Source: Isoetes taiwanensis
Lineage: Eukaryota > Streptophyta > Lycopodiopsida > Isoetales > Isoetaceae
NCBI GenBank assembly: GCA_021234155.1
Contig: JAJEKV010000008.1
Span: 15,749,752-15,813,751 of the forward strand
Reading direction: 5' to 3'
DNA length: 64,000 bases
Position numbers and translations under genes: made by a program. This document shows, one piece after another, positions 22,448-34,502 of this stretch; the stretch's first letter is position 1, and the number at the start of each line of letters is the position of its first letter. The notes beneath the pieces were generated by a model. The model made no database searches and had not been told where the DNA came from. It saw only the letters and a list, made by a program, of their open reading frames with translations.

Positions 22448-23635
22448 TTACCCCAGAGTTCCCATTTGGAGCCACCTTCGATCTTTGGCATTAGCCTTTG
22501 CTTGTTCCTCATCTTGGAAGCTTACACCTTTCTTTCGCTCATCCGCAGCTTTAGAGGTCTCAGGTATATCCTCCGGTTTGGGACCTTCAATAGCATGCAT
22601 TTGTACACCCCTTTGAGGTTTAGGTGTCTCAACCTTTGTGATCCCCCCTTCTCCAAACGGACAATCCCTTAGGTAATGCTTTCCTCCACATCGATAACAA
22701 CCTCCCTTTGGTTCCTTAATTTCCTTCCGCATTTTACCTTGATTTCCCTCTTCTTGCTTCCTTTCGGATCCATTACCATTACTGTTATTTCTCTTCTTCT
22801 TGAAATTCCGGAAAGATTCCTTACCCCCGATTTTTTCTTTGCGACTCTTTTTGTCTTCTTGATCTGAAGTGTCTTCATCCCAAAAATCAAATTTCCTAGT
22901 TTTTGGATCTATTTTCCGTTCCACTGCAGATGCTAGTTTTATGGCTTCATCTAAATCTTTAGGGTGAAATATTTCCATCTCCGCATAAATATCGTCCCTA
23001 CATCCGCTGACATATTTCTCAGAGGCTCTTTCCCATCCAGATTCCTTATTAGTGCCGCTAAATGAGTGAATTTGGAAGTGTAGGACTGACTACTCTCAGT
23101 TTCCCCCTGTTTCAAACGATCACATTCCCTGCGTAACTCACTGTGATAGTTAGAGGGTAAATAATGTGCTTCAAATGCCATTTTAAAACTTTCCCAGTTA
23201 TTGATTCTGGGATCATATTCTCGTCTGCCTTGTCACCATGCTTGGGCTTGATCTTTTAAATAGGTGTCCATGGCTTGGAGTCTTTCCACATCGTTTGCTG
23301 CTACGTTCAAAAACTTTTCCCCCCGGTGATGAAACCAAAAACCTTGTGGGCTTTGTCCTTCCCCTTTGAAAGGCGGCATGTCCGCTTTCTCTAACCACTT
23401 TTCAAATTTTAGGTGGCGGTGGAGGAGTTACGGTGGAGGACCATTAGGCAAAGGAGGTTGCTAAGTGCGGATAAATATCCGGAAGGAAGCGATCTGAGAA
23501 TGAAGGCGGCAATTCCACTTGCATCATACTCTTCTTGTTGCTAGGCATAGGCAATGCTAACTGGGTTGCAATGTAGCTGGCATTAGACAAGGCTTGCTGG
23601 TATTGTGCTTCAGTAACATTGAAGCATTGGGCCAT
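22448..23635 (-). pseudogene. retrotransposon gag, frameshifted
   Basis: Successive minus-strand frames make one gag-like protein. The N-terminal frame is 23635-23444 (MAQCFNVTEAQYQQALSNAS). The middle part carries a capsid-type retrotransposon gag domain (INNWESFKMAFEAHYLPSNY, then ELRRECDRLKQGE and YTSKFTHLAALI). The C-terminal frame (22978-22448) has a Lys/Glu-rich stretch and one zinc knuckle, CYRCGGKHYLRDC (CX2CX4HX4C). Gag forms the particle that packages the RNA. There is an internal stop near 23235 and shifts near 23000 and 23400, so this copy cannot make full-length gag. Confidence 0.85.
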
Positions 23636-23667
23636 TGATCAGATATGAGAGGTATGAGGATCGGCTC

Positions 23668-23679
23668 GCTCTGATACCA
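23668..23679 (-). promoter_or_regulatory. primer-binding site (initiator Met tRNA)
   Basis: Minus strand TGGTATCAGAGC lies two bases from the inner end of the 23682-24481 LTR. This sets the minus orientation of the gag-only element. Confidence 0.9.
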
Positions 23680-23681
23680 CT

Positions 23682-24481
23682 TGATATGTTTTAAGGATTT
23701 TTAAGGATATTATCCACTCCGCTCAATAGTTAATAGGTAGAATGCAGAAGAAACAATCCTCAGGGTCTTAATACGGCTCTTCTCAAGAGCAATTGTACAT
23801 GGTTTCCACAACCAGATATGAAGCGTCCAGTTTCCACCCAACCGGATCCAGGGATTAAGGCAATTTCCAAGGGATTTAGAGAAAGAAAAGATCGAGGCTT
23901 ATTTCCCTTCAGCACATGATCTTCTTCCAATTTACAACAACATTAAGGCTTGATAAGCTCACACAAGGAAAACCTATAAGGATTAAAGGCTCGTTCAATC
24001 TCCGGCTGCACAAGAAAGATAATAACCTCAAAATCTGTATCCCAAGCTGCTTTGAATCTCAGCAAGTCGGATTCAGGAAATATCCCAAGCTGCTTTGAAT
24101 CTCAGCAGGTCGGATTCAGGAAGCAATGAAGCACATGCCGATTTGCTGGTGCCGGATTTGCTGAGAGAGATCTCTGCCTTTTGGATCTGTGCCGTCCGCT
24201 TCCTTCATAACATCTCGACCCCTTTCTTCCTGTTAAAAAGACATGTTCACGTTGCTATTCTGGTGCACCCAAATCGTCCCCCTTTTGCTAAAATAGATGC
24301 ATGAGCTTTCCTTTGAAATATCGTCCTTTTTTGTAGAGATAATTGCATGAGGCTTTCCTATTCTTTTGCTTGAAATATTTGAGTATGATTTCTTGCCCCT
24401 TTTGTCATTTATTGATATTCCTATGCCCCATTGCCTTAATCCCTTACTATTGGATCACTCCCCCTAGCATGCTCCATATCA
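23682..24481 (-). repeat. LTR of gag-only element (5' LTR in element orientation)
   Basis: 800 bp, the partner of 21221-22020, with the same termini and the same internal 20-bp-class repeat. Confidence 0.95.
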
Positions 24482-26775
24482 TCTTCCCCTCTCTATAGAG
24501 GACCTTCAAAAGGCCACCTTTCTGCTGGCTAAAAATAAATGTCCGAGTATGGATGGAATTCCCATAGAATTCTATCAAAGCAATTGGGAATGGGTCAAGA
24601 ATGATATCTTCTCTACATATACAGACTTTATGCAAGCCAAAAATCTAAACCCAAGATTGAACACATGATGTATTTTCTTAGTTCCCAAGAGTAAGGAGCC
24701 AAGCACAATCAACGATTGGAGACCCATCACACTTTTATCTACTTTCTATAAAATCATAGCTAAGGCTATGGCAGAGAAGATTAAGCCATTCTAGCTGAAG
24801 GCATCTCACTAGCCCAGTCTGGCTTTCTACTGGGTAGGAGTATCCTGAGCAATGTTGCAGCAGCATTTGAAGGTTTACATTGGGCTAGAAAAACAAGACA
24901 AAAGGTGGCCTATCTAAAGCTAGACTTTACCAAAGCTTATGACAGTATCAAACGGAGTTTTCTGCATAAAATGATGCTCAAGTTGGGTTGTGGAAATATT
25001 TTTACAGAAGGGGTCATGAAACTTCTGCGATCTGCTCGAGCTTCAGTCTTATTCCAAGGTGAACCCTCTCCAATATTTGACATAAAGAGGGGCATCAGGC
25101 AAGGGTGCCCCTAGCCCTATTCCTCTTCAATATTGCAGCAGAAGCACTTTCACAAATATTCATGCAAGCCTCTGCAGACGGTATGATTCAGGGACTACAA
25201 ATGGTAGATGGCTCTCAACAAATATGTAACCAATACGCAGACGACACATTTCTATTCATAGAGGCAGAGGAAGATAACCTATCATGTGCAGGTAAATTAC
25301 TAGCCTCCTTCTCAATAGCCTCAGGTTGTCTCATAAATTGGAAAAAATGCACAGTACAGTGGCCTTTGGAAGACCCGCATCCCGCATGCTTGACAATCCT
25401 ACCATGGAAAATAATCCCAGAGGGTGAGCATTCCAACCTGTTAGGAATATCGCTAATGCACAAATATGGGACGAAATACTGCTAGGCCTTCAGAAACACT
25501 TAAATTGGTGGAAGGTGGCAAAGCTATCACTTGCGTGGATCGGATCATTGTGGCAAAACATGTGTTAAGCAATACTCATGTCTATCGGGCCATCAATTTT
25601 ACTAGCCCCAAAGGAGAAGGCACAAGAATTAGAAGGGTTAATCCAAGAACTTGTATGGGGAGGGAATGAAGAAAGGGCAGTGGTCAAAATCGCTTGGTGG
25701 AAGTGCAAGAGAGATAAGACAGAAGGAGGAATTGGAATGGTCGACATATCATTACAGAGCAAAGTATTAATAGCCAAATTCATATGGATGATCCTACGAA
25801 AAGGGTGAAGTCTCCGGTATGCACCTCATCAACCGTGCCCTATTAGCTTCATGTAAGCATAGTAAGCCATCCGTTAAAGTCTCACTTCCATGGTCACTCT
25901 TTTTTTATCTTAAGCCATGTAGAGAAGCATCTCCATTCCTAAAGGGTCTAATTTCGGCTTGGCAAGTCATAAAAAAACCTTTTACACTTGACAACAACAA
26001 GTTCGAAACAGAGACTTCTCCTCCATGGTGGGTACCGGTCTTGCACAACAAACAAGGCCCCTTAGGTATGGTGGCTGATGCAAGGATCAGAAGAGGTGGA
26101 AAAATTGTGGAATTGATTCCTGTACCCAAATTTGGTACAAGGGAGAGCAATTAGTCGGGCCATGAATTTCAGGTTCGCTTTGCCTTAAAGGACGCTTGAG
26201 AAAAAATAATATGGAAAAGTGTGGCTACAAAGACTCCCCAAACACTATAACTGGGAGATCAAAATCCATGGGTTCGGGTGATCCCAAGGACATTCAGCCT
26301 CACAAGTTTGTGAAATCAAGTTACGTAAGCTTGAGGACTAAGGGTGTACTTCCAATATCTACCAAATGGGAACTAGTGATCACAGGAAAACCTTAAAAAA
26401 CATCCGGAGATGCATGGCGTAAATATCTCTGCCCCTTACCGGATAAACGCTTTCCTTTGGCAAGTGATACACAGGTTCAAAGGGTCAATCAACTGGTCTC
26501 TAAATGGGACAATAAAGTCAGCCCAGTATGCCCCATTTGCGAGGCTGAATAGGAATCCATTGAATATTGTCTGGTGGAATTGAGAAGCTGCAAGTAGTAT
26601 GGGCATGGAGCTTGGACAGCTTTGAAGCATTAGGGTACCAAGGAACTGTTGTTGGGTATCCTTCCCCTAGATTGGTGCACCATGAAGAGGGTGGCCTTCC
26701 ATATAGCTAGAGCCTGGACAATCTGGTCAATATGGAAAAGGAGAAATGCCTTTGTCTTCAATGAGAATCAAAACC
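24482..26775 (+). pseudogene. L1-type LINE, 3' part (reverse transcriptase and C-terminal region)
   Basis: This is the continuation of the LINE at 19587-21220. After the insertion it reads LAKNKCPSMDGIPIEFYQ, then FLVPKSKEP and NDWRPITLLSTFYKIIAKAM. Next come YLKLDFTKAYDSIKRSFL, GIRQGCPLA and the RT active-site box NQYADDTFLF (about 25230-25260), so all main RT blocks of a plant L1 are present. Downstream frames include the post-RT region and WSIWKRRNAFVF near 26735. Stops near 24668 and 24794 and frame changes near 25110 and 25480 show it is dead. A fold-back element begins at 26776, so the 3' tail is missing. Confidence 0.9.
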
Positions 26776-27112
26776 CCCCGTGTGAATATGCACCCAAACC
26801 AAAGGGGGTTTAAGGGGGATTTTAATTTAAATGTGTCAAATGCAATGGTGTAGTTGTGTGTTAATGATTTGTGTTAACTAAAAAATTTTTTGGCCCCTTC
26901 GGGGCCTTAAGAATGGTGTAGGGGTGCATGTAATATCATGCATGGAGTTGAGTTAGTGCATGTAATATTGTGCATATAATATCTGTGCATGGAGATTCCT
27001 TAGTGCATATGAATCATAATAACCAACACATAACTACCATTGAGACCATTGAATCCAACACATTTAAATTAAAATCCCCTTAAACCCCCTTTGGTTTGGG
27101 TGCATATTCACA
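26776..27112. mobile_element. fold-back repeat, two arms facing outward
   Basis: GTGTGAATATGCACCCAAAC opens the left arm. The right arm ends with its inverted form, GGGTGCATATTCACAC. The arms match over roughly 57 bp. The left arm continues to AAAAAATTTTTT followed by GGCCCCTTCGGGGCC (about 26880-26907), a strong hairpin that also marks the other copies of the family. Confidence 0.7.
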
Positions 27113-27470
27113 CTCGGGGTGACCAGCAAGAGAGCTGTTGGATAGGCATATTCACCCCTTATTCCTTAATCTACACCGTACGTAAAGTTCCTCGTTTGTG
27201 GGGTATGCAAGTACAAGATTTGCTATACTGTATAACAACATTCACAAAATACTATAAGATTTCAAGCGGAATACTATATGGTGTTGATTTTAGATGCGTG
27301 CAAAATACAAATACGAGGGCTCTCGCTGCCCTACGCCACCCCCGTGGTGAATATGCACCCAAACCAAAGGGGGTTTAAGGGGGATTTTAATTTAAATGTG
27401 TTGGATTCAATGGTCTCAATGGTAGTTATGTGTTGGTTATTATAAAAAAAATTTTGGGCCCTTGGGCCCT
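27113..27470. mobile_element. fold-back family: 230-bp core plus plus-strand arm
   Basis: The core (27113-27342) is also present, inverted and diverged, at 40537-40760. An arm starting at 27343 runs to a GGGCCCTTGGGCCC tip near 27465. With the minus arm ending at 27112 it forms a long inverted repeat (about 100 bp arms) around the core. The unit therefore appears to be arm-core-arm. No coding frame is present. Confidence 0.6.
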
Positions 27471-29058
27471 AAAAAAACAAGAGACATAAGAATATTAATT
27501 AATGTTAATGGTTGTTATGTGTTGGTTGTTATGTGTTGGTTATGACATAAGAATATATCAATGTTGTACTATAATTACATTTCTAAGGTTTGCAATTGCA
27601 TCAACTTAGGAAAGGATGGTGGTTGGGCCATATTTAAAACCTCATAAAACTTGGATAACCACCATATTCAATACCATATTGCAACGTATGAACATCAGAA
27701 TTTCAAGTGCAACTATTGTGTAACAAAAGTACCAAGATGATTGCATCATTCCACACTAAGAATACTATCCCCAATATGAAGTAATATCGCAAGATATTTG
27801 CAATGAGAAACAAATTCTATAATCCACATTCCACGTTGCGCAAAATGTTCGTATGGAGTTGGAGTTGTTCATATGGAGTCATGCGCAGAAAGGATAACGG
27901 ACATGACATCTGGATAAAGGACTCGACATCAGTTTCACCACTTTGGTACAAATCCAAGGTTAATGCTAGGCTACATCTTTTTTTATTAAGAGGAGGGTTA
28001 TGTGGAGTTCTTTCCTCTACATCCAGATGCATAAAAGATTTTAAAGCTCACCACAAGTTGAAGCATATGCATATATAACTAGCAAAAGTATTCCCACGGA
28101 TTTTAAAGCTCACCACAAGTTGAAGCATATGCATATATAACTAGCAAAAGTATTCCCACGGGCTTTGAGACAATAAAACAATGGTTTGAATAAGACAAGC
28201 TAACTTGCATGAAAGGAGAATATTTAATCTGATTGAAATTGCAGTAACAGAAGTTGCCTTTAGTAGTAGGATGAAACAGATTGTATTGGAGCTGCAATCC
28301 CATAGTGACGAAAGTTTTGAATGGGCTGAGGAAATGTTAAAGAGTCCTAGTGCTTGAAATGGTTGAATGCAATCAAGAATAGGAGGGAACCTGCAATACT
28401 TTCCAAGATCATGGGATGAGAATCATTTTGGGCCATCGACACAAGATGAAGGTAATGGAAAAACATAAGGGAAGGCTAAGTAAATGAGCGTGCATCATCA
28501 GTAAATCCACAAGTGAAAATTTGTCAACTAATCAAATTAAAACACGAGCAAGCTAGATTAATAAATTTGGATCAACAAATGCACTTGTCCGACCTTCCAC
28601 GTAAAAGATAAATAGGTTGCGAATGCAGAGAACTTTAAGGTGGATGATTACATAATTTCGAAACATGATTTGCGTAAAACAACAATCTTAGTTTCCTATG
28701 CAATGCAAAATAAATTGAACCCGCAAATAAATTATGGAACGGCCTTGTCCAAAAGTGTTGATGTGAAGATGCCCTCGTTTGAAGCAACAAATGACCGGGC
28801 CAAAATCTGCCGAGCTTGAGAAGTGTTGTCGAAAGTGGTTTGCCAAAGCTCCGCGACCCCAAGCTATCATCCGAGTACATTCCAATGCTTTTCCCAGTTG
28901 GCATCTCTAGACATCAACTCGAATAATTTCATGCCTTCATCGTTTCTTACATGTAAATAAATGAACTAAACACCCTTCTTCTAGAATAGAATAGATAAGC
29001 AATTACAACCACGAAATCCTCTTCTGCCATACATGTAAAACCAAAAATAAAAATACCT
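27471..29058. other. AT-rich spacer
   Basis: No recognised coding sequence. Repeated GTTATGTGTTGGTT phrases (about 27508-27545) may belong to the fold-back family. An exact tandem duplication lies inside (28037-28160). Confidence 0.5.
28037..28160. repeat. 62-bp tandem duplication
   Basis: Positions 28037-28098 and 28099-28160 are identical except for the final base. Near-perfect identity points to a recent event. Confidence 0.95.
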
Positions 29059-29384
29059 TTGTTCTTCTTCTTTAAGCAATTTCAACCGGATAAGCAATTA
29101 CAACCACGGAATCCTCTTCTGCGTTCATCCCTGTTACTCGCCATGTCTATCAGGAAAATGCTTCCTGAAGCTCGGAAAGGAGGTGTTGAGGAGCCGTATC
29201 TGCTCCAGAATATGAGAGCAGAGAAGTCGATTCCAGAAGAGAGACCATATGCCTCGAACCCTAAAATATGCCCTTTCGACTCCTGCATGCAAAGGGAGGG
29301 TTGTACATATATTTTTCTTGTACATCTCGACAAATACATGGGTGCTAACCATTAAAAAAGAGCAAAAAATCAATGCAGCATGTA

Positions 29385-29513
29385 TGCGCACTCTAGAAAT
29401 ACTTATTAGTACACTCCATCAGATACATTCACCAAATCATAGCAAAACCATAGGAAAAAACAGTATAAAAATACAAAAGAAACCCCCTGTTATTATGCTA
29501 CATATTAGAAAAT
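29385..29513 (+). repeat. dispersed ~125-bp repeat, copy 1
   Basis: This starts GCGCACTCTAGAAATAC and contains CAAATCATAGCAAAACCATA and an A-rich run before CCCCCTGTTATTATGCTACA. Diverged relatives lie at 31266, 39354 (minus) and 52130. It has no coding frame. Confidence 0.7.
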
Positions 29514-31265
29514 GGTAGTAGAGCTAAAAACAAGCCATTACATTCGAAGTCCTAATATTAAATGTGACATAATACCATGATAGATAATAGACAAATAGTA
29601 ACACATTAAAAAAATAGAAAACATTAGTTCAAGACCAAATCTAAAAAGAACAAGTGCAGCAACAAAACTAAGAATTAGAAACATGCTAACAATGACAAGA
29701 CGGACATATACACTATCGTATAGGTTTTAAATTCAACACCAAAGATAATGAACACTTTCAAGACATTAACTCAATCACTTTAAGTTTCTCAAAAATGTTG
29801 CTAGGAATTTTCAAGACATTAACTCAAGACATTAACTCATCAAATGTCCTCGAGAAAAATCTGTCTGATTTCTCGGGGGGTTTAGAAACCTCAAGCCCAA
29901 CAGTACAAATGGTAGAATCCCAACAGCACAAGTATCTTTTGAGTCCTCTTAAAGCAGTTCTAGTTGCCCTAAGGAGCCTTTATGCTTATAGTTTTTTTTT
30001 TGGAGACAAAGGAAAAATAACTACATGAACAAATTCTGATGCAATTTGTGTAGGTGACGCCCAGCTTGTGCTTGAACCCATCTTCTAAAGCACTTCTTCC
30101 CTGCTTAAGAATAAAGCAATCTAGATCATTTGAAGAACATGAGGTAGAACAGGTTGTAGAAGGGCTCTTTGTTCTCTTTGCTAAAAAGGCATTCTCATTG
30201 ATTTAGCATGTGAATATGATCCGCTTATGCTAGGAAAACTAGTTTTTCTGGTCCATATAATCTTTAGCCTCCTCTCTATATTACATTCCTGCAGCCACTT
30301 GACGTACAGCGGGTTACCCTTCGAAATATGTAACAAATTTTCTTTGGGAGTTTCTCCAAGCATTGTCAATAAACCTAAAATGTCCAAAAGAAATATAAAT
30401 CATGGATTGAGAAAGTAAAATACCTTTTTTTTCTTAAGTTAGCATTGAGTACACTTTCCGATCTTGAGGCAGCCCACAGATCATGACCTTGGGTGACTCT
30501 CCTTGAGTTCTCATTACCATTTACAGTCTATTTCAAGCGAAAACACTAATCGAGTCTTCCGGATAGAACTTTATAGATAATAACTTGGAAGAGGGCACAA
30601 GAATATGCAAAGCCATCCGTCACGAGATCCTCCCTGCGTTAACTCATTACGCACGGTTGGCAAAGCGTGCAAGCCATTCATGCATACTTTACCAGCGATA
30701 GTAAAATGTAAAATGACCTCGGAAAAAAGCGCGAATGGCGGACAGAGCTTGAGTATGATCGCCTAGAAACCCCAAAAACCGCGAAATCATATGAAATATC
30801 AAGTGTCGGTGTGTAGAAGCCAAAATTCCAGAGGAGGGAGAATTAAACCACGAGATCCATTATCGATTGATAGGCTTCGGCCTTCATCTCATGGCGTTGA
30901 TTGCGAGCAGCTCAATTAACCCTAAAATAAACCTGATCTAGCTTTGTTAGGGACACGCCTCCCCCTTCCCCTCCCAGAGACCTGCCCTAAAGTATCCCTT
31001 CTTGATTAACCCTAAAATATCCTTCTTGAGCCTTGCGGGCATTCATAACTGCCATGGCGAAAATTAACAAAAACATAGGCTAGTAGATAGATAAGATAAT
31101 AGGATTTTAGCCTAGGATTACGCGGTAGATTCCCCTTGACCTAGCAACCCTAAAAAAAAACGGACCGGACCCTACTCCACACAACCCCTAAAAAACCTAA
31201 AACTAATGGGAGGATATTCACCCGCAGATTTGCCCCTTTTCTAAAATCAACGGCTAACAAAAGGG
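29514..31265. other. non-coding stretch
   Basis: No gene was recognised. It contains a short direct repeat of TCAAGACATTAACTC near 29810-29840 and mixed-composition DNA around 30650-31250. Confidence 0.4.
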
Positions 31266-31392
31266 TGCACTCTAGAAATACTATTTAGTACACTGGATGA
31301 ATCTGACTGCAAATCATATGAAAACCTTAGAGAAAAACAATTACAAAAAACAAAAAAAAAAACCCCTGTTATAATGCTACATATTCATATCA
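31266..31392 (+). repeat. dispersed ~125-bp repeat, copy 2
   Basis: TGCACTCTAGAAATACTATT leads to ACCCCTGTTATAATGCTACA, matching the copies at 29385, 39354 and 52130. The flank just upstream (AAAATCAACGGCTAACAAAA) also resembles the flank of the 39354 copy, so the full element may be longer. Confidence 0.7.
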
Positions 31393-31436
31393 CCAAATCA
31401 GCTTCTACATACAATACTTGAAAGGATAAAAAAATT

Positions 31437-31652
31437 CAGGCTTGTGTTTGAGAGCGAAGAAGAAGTAAAGGCTGAAATATGGGGCACCTACCTAAGTCTA
31501 CACTAGGACGTCCAAGAGAGTAGTGCAAGAAGGAGCCATGTAGCTATCCTCATCTCAGATTTGCAGATGGGTGCACCCCTACCATGTGGCTGTGTATCGT
31601 TCCCTTAAAGTAAATAAAGTCTATTTTTTTATCTCTCAAAAAAAAAAAAAAA
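31437..31652 (+). mobile_element. 200-bp poly(A)-tailed repeat, copy 2
   Basis: Body 31437-31637, then about 15 A residues. It is nearly identical to 16247-16446. AAAAAAATT before the body and after the tail may be the target duplication, but the A-richness makes that uncertain. Confidence 0.75.
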
Positions 31653-33553
31653 TTAAGCTAAAACTTGTAATAATAAGAGAGAAATAATTCCTAAACCGCA
31701 AGCAACATTTTTTAATAAAATGGGGTTTGGCGACTTCCACAGATGTTAGATGATAACAACTAAAGCTGAAAACATATAAATCAACGTGTCCTGTCATAAG
31801 TAGGCAAGTACTTCCAATTTTAACAAGGTTTAGGTCTGCTTATGCTAGGAAAACCCAAGAATGCAGTTCTGGACTGTTGCAAAATCTGCCAAATTCTCTA
31901 ACATTTGGACAATCACCATAACATATAGGTGAGTTCATTGGTCGTGAGATTCTCCAAGGTCATTGAGAATCAAGTAAAGATTGACATGGCAGTGATATAT
32001 TGCAAATTGAAACTTTTATTCTCAGATATAATAGTTTAAGTGGCAATAGGTCAACTAGATGAATTCTGGTCCATGGATCAGGAATGGTCCTCGGGACAAC
32101 TCTAGTGTTAAGGGCAATTTTAGCAGGCACGTAATATATGAGAAAATTTTTGTTTAGGCAGTGCTTATGACATGAATATTTTTTATAAAATAGCTTGAGC
32201 ATACTAGATTGATCTGTCAACAATATTTAATTGCTTAAAGTATGATAGAACAATACAATGCTGTTGTTCTTAATCATATGATCTACTGAGATGTTTGTTT
32301 TTGGAAAAAAGATTGGATATGGTTAAATATAGGTTATGGACTAAGTACTTGATGTCTAAAGATATCAGTGCCATCAAGGATCATGTTCCTAGTATGGACT
32401 AATAATATTACATCAGGGATTGACCTGAGTAGATGTCATGCTAGTTGGCTTTTGCTATGGCTAATGTGAACAAAAAAGGAAAAAAAGAAGTGACAAATTC
32501 CATAACAACACCAAAACAAAATATGGTTAATTTTTTTTTTTTTTCCAGAAAACCAATATAACGTGGGGGCCGCCCTCAAGATATTGAAAAACAATGAGAA
32601 TTCTAGGTGCAAAGTGCATGCATCTGGGGGCGGATCCTCGAAAGGGGATAGATTAAGGCCTAAATCCCCAAAAACATCTGTTGATATGGGTACCCATTTA
32701 GCTTTCTACAGAGATTGGCTATGCTCTCAAAAGGGGAACTCTAGACTTTCTACAGAGATTGGCAAAGAAGAGACAACAAATCTTGCCCTAAATGGGGCTG
32801 CAGAGGATAAAACAGAGTATCTGGTGGTAGAAAAATAAACTCCCAACATTTACATTGGTTGAAAGCAATCAATGCCTTGAAGCGCAAGCTTCATGTTCGA
32901 TCTTTTCTAGCACAATTCAAGCCCCTTATGAAGCAGGCAGGAATAAAGGAAGAGTGCAATAAACAGAGGATTATATGGCATTTTAACTCTCTTTCCTATA
33001 ACCAGAATAGGAATTCTCTAGTTTCTTTTCTTCAAATATTGCCCGAACCCACAACAGGCCTTCTTCTACATCTCCTTTGCAGCATCTAGAAGCACAAAGA
33101 TTATATTCACTTCGGCATTGCCTGATGATCCTTTTGTTTCAGTCATTGCTAAGACTAAGGCTTCTGCAACATCTCCTCGATCCTGCTGATTTGGGTACTA
33201 AAATCATTTAGCTGATTTGGGTACCCATTTGGGAATCCCTACTGCAAAAAGGATCGAGTTGTTATGGAAGGGCATAAGCATAACATAAACCCAAAAAAAG
33301 AAAAGGGATCATTCGCATTACAAAATTTTATATCATGAATCACCGAAGGAATTCAATTTCGTTTAAATAAAAAAGGACTTTTTCCTTAGCTTTCAAAACC
33401 TAGCCCCAAAAAGGACTATTTTTTATTAAAATATTTTTCCCCAACCAAAATTTCTGTAAAAAGCATTTGAAAACATAATTAAGGAGCTGTTAAAAAATAA
33501 AAGCGCAAGGAAAAAAAGAAAAGAAAAGAAACAACGATAAGAGGACCGGCTAC
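31653..33553. other. spacer with unassigned short frames
   Basis: Plus-strand frames at 32563-32838 (with a Ser/Gly-rich SGGGSSKGDRL stretch and a repeated FYRDW/LSTEIG theme) and 32859-33089 may be decayed coding sequence, but no family was recognised. A diverged match to 18715-18755 occurs near 32070-32120. Confidence 0.35.
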
Positions 33554-33974
33554 ATGGATGTGGAGCCAGAAGAGGTGAGACCGAAGTCTGGCGCGGCTGC
33601 CTCGGTTAATCCTCCTAGCATGAGTGCAGGTATTCTAAAATTAGAAGTAGGCATTAGTACGGGAGAGGATGAAGGTGGCTTAAGGGATGATATGGGAGAT
33701 TGATGACCATGTGTATGGCGTCATTAATGAAAGTGAAGATCAGCCTACGCCAAGTGCTATTGAATTTGAATGCAGTAGCCTGCCGTGCTCTATAATGCTA
33801 GCCGAGGCCATGGAAGCCAACTTGCAACCTGCATGCAAGGATGACACAGAACAGAATGCAACCCTCAATATGGGGTCAATTAAACTAGCTGATAGTGTTC
33901 TTGAATATCCAGCATCCGACGGCGGAATTGTTGCAGAAAAAAGCGAGAGCAAAGGAGATGATTTTAAGAATTAA
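33554..33974 (+). pseudogene. two overlapping acidic open frames, unrecognised
   Basis: A 49-codon frame (33554-33703, MDVEPEEVRPKSGAAASVNP) ends as a 95-codon frame (33687-33974, MIWEIDDHVYGVINESEDQP) begins in another phase. Both are rich in Glu, Asp, Ser and Ala and poor in hydrophobics, and the character continues past stops to about 34230. This looks like one low-complexity acidic protein disrupted by a frameshift and stops. The gypsy integrase remnant starts about 370 bp downstream on the same strand, so it could be the polyprotein's front part, but no gag motif was seen. Confidence 0.3.
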
Positions 33975-34339
33975 GGTGCTGAAGAAACCAAAGGGGAAGA
34001 AGTTTGCAATGTAATTTTAGAACATTCTGATGCTTGTTCAAGAACAAAAGACTAGGACGCTGTGATGGATACAGTAGCTGACACACTAGTAATTGATACT
34101 CCAGCTGATAGATTCATAGTAGAAGTGGCTAAAACTCTTCCTGAACCCCCTTACTTACTCTTATGGAATGACAATGAAGAGACAGATACAAAGACAGAAA
34201 TACAGTTAAGAGCTAATGAAGATTCATAACTTCTCTTTGCGAAAGAATTTACTGATATGCAGTCTGAACCATACATCGCATCAGACACCAATATGCTTAA
34301 AGTAAATATGAAAAAAAATTATGTCATGAGTTGCCTCGT

Positions 34340-34502
34340 ACTATGCATCATTATATACAGATACTTGTCACCGTAGATAGATTGACCAAGTATGCACACT
34401 TATACCACTGACAAAGAATGTTGATGGCTTGGTGGTGGCCAAGGCTTATATGCAATATGTACTTTCTATTTTTAGGTTACCCATTGTAGACAATCGTGAT
34501 GT
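34340..34502 (+). pseudogene. gypsy integrase remnant, left part
   Basis: The plus strand reads ILVTVDRLTKYAHLYPLT and then IVDNRD, where integrases have IVSDRDPRF. The core Asp of D-R-L-T-K and of N-R-D are present. The frame is interrupted at 34502 by a TRIM-like array and resumes at 35743. Confidence 0.8.

Larger units (their letters stand above)
21221..24481 (-). mobile_element. gag-only LTR retrotransposon (TR-GAG type), 3.26 kb
   Basis: Two 800-bp LTRs (21221-22020 and 23682-24481) start TGATATGTT and end CATATCA, with target duplication TCTTC (21216-21220 and 24482-24486). The 1.66-kb interior holds only a gag-like region on the minus strand and no protease, RT or integrase. That is the layout of plant TR-GAG elements, which need enzymes supplied by an autonomous relative. 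The LTRs differ at few positions, so the insertion is fairly young compared with the LINE it entered. Confidence 0.9.
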
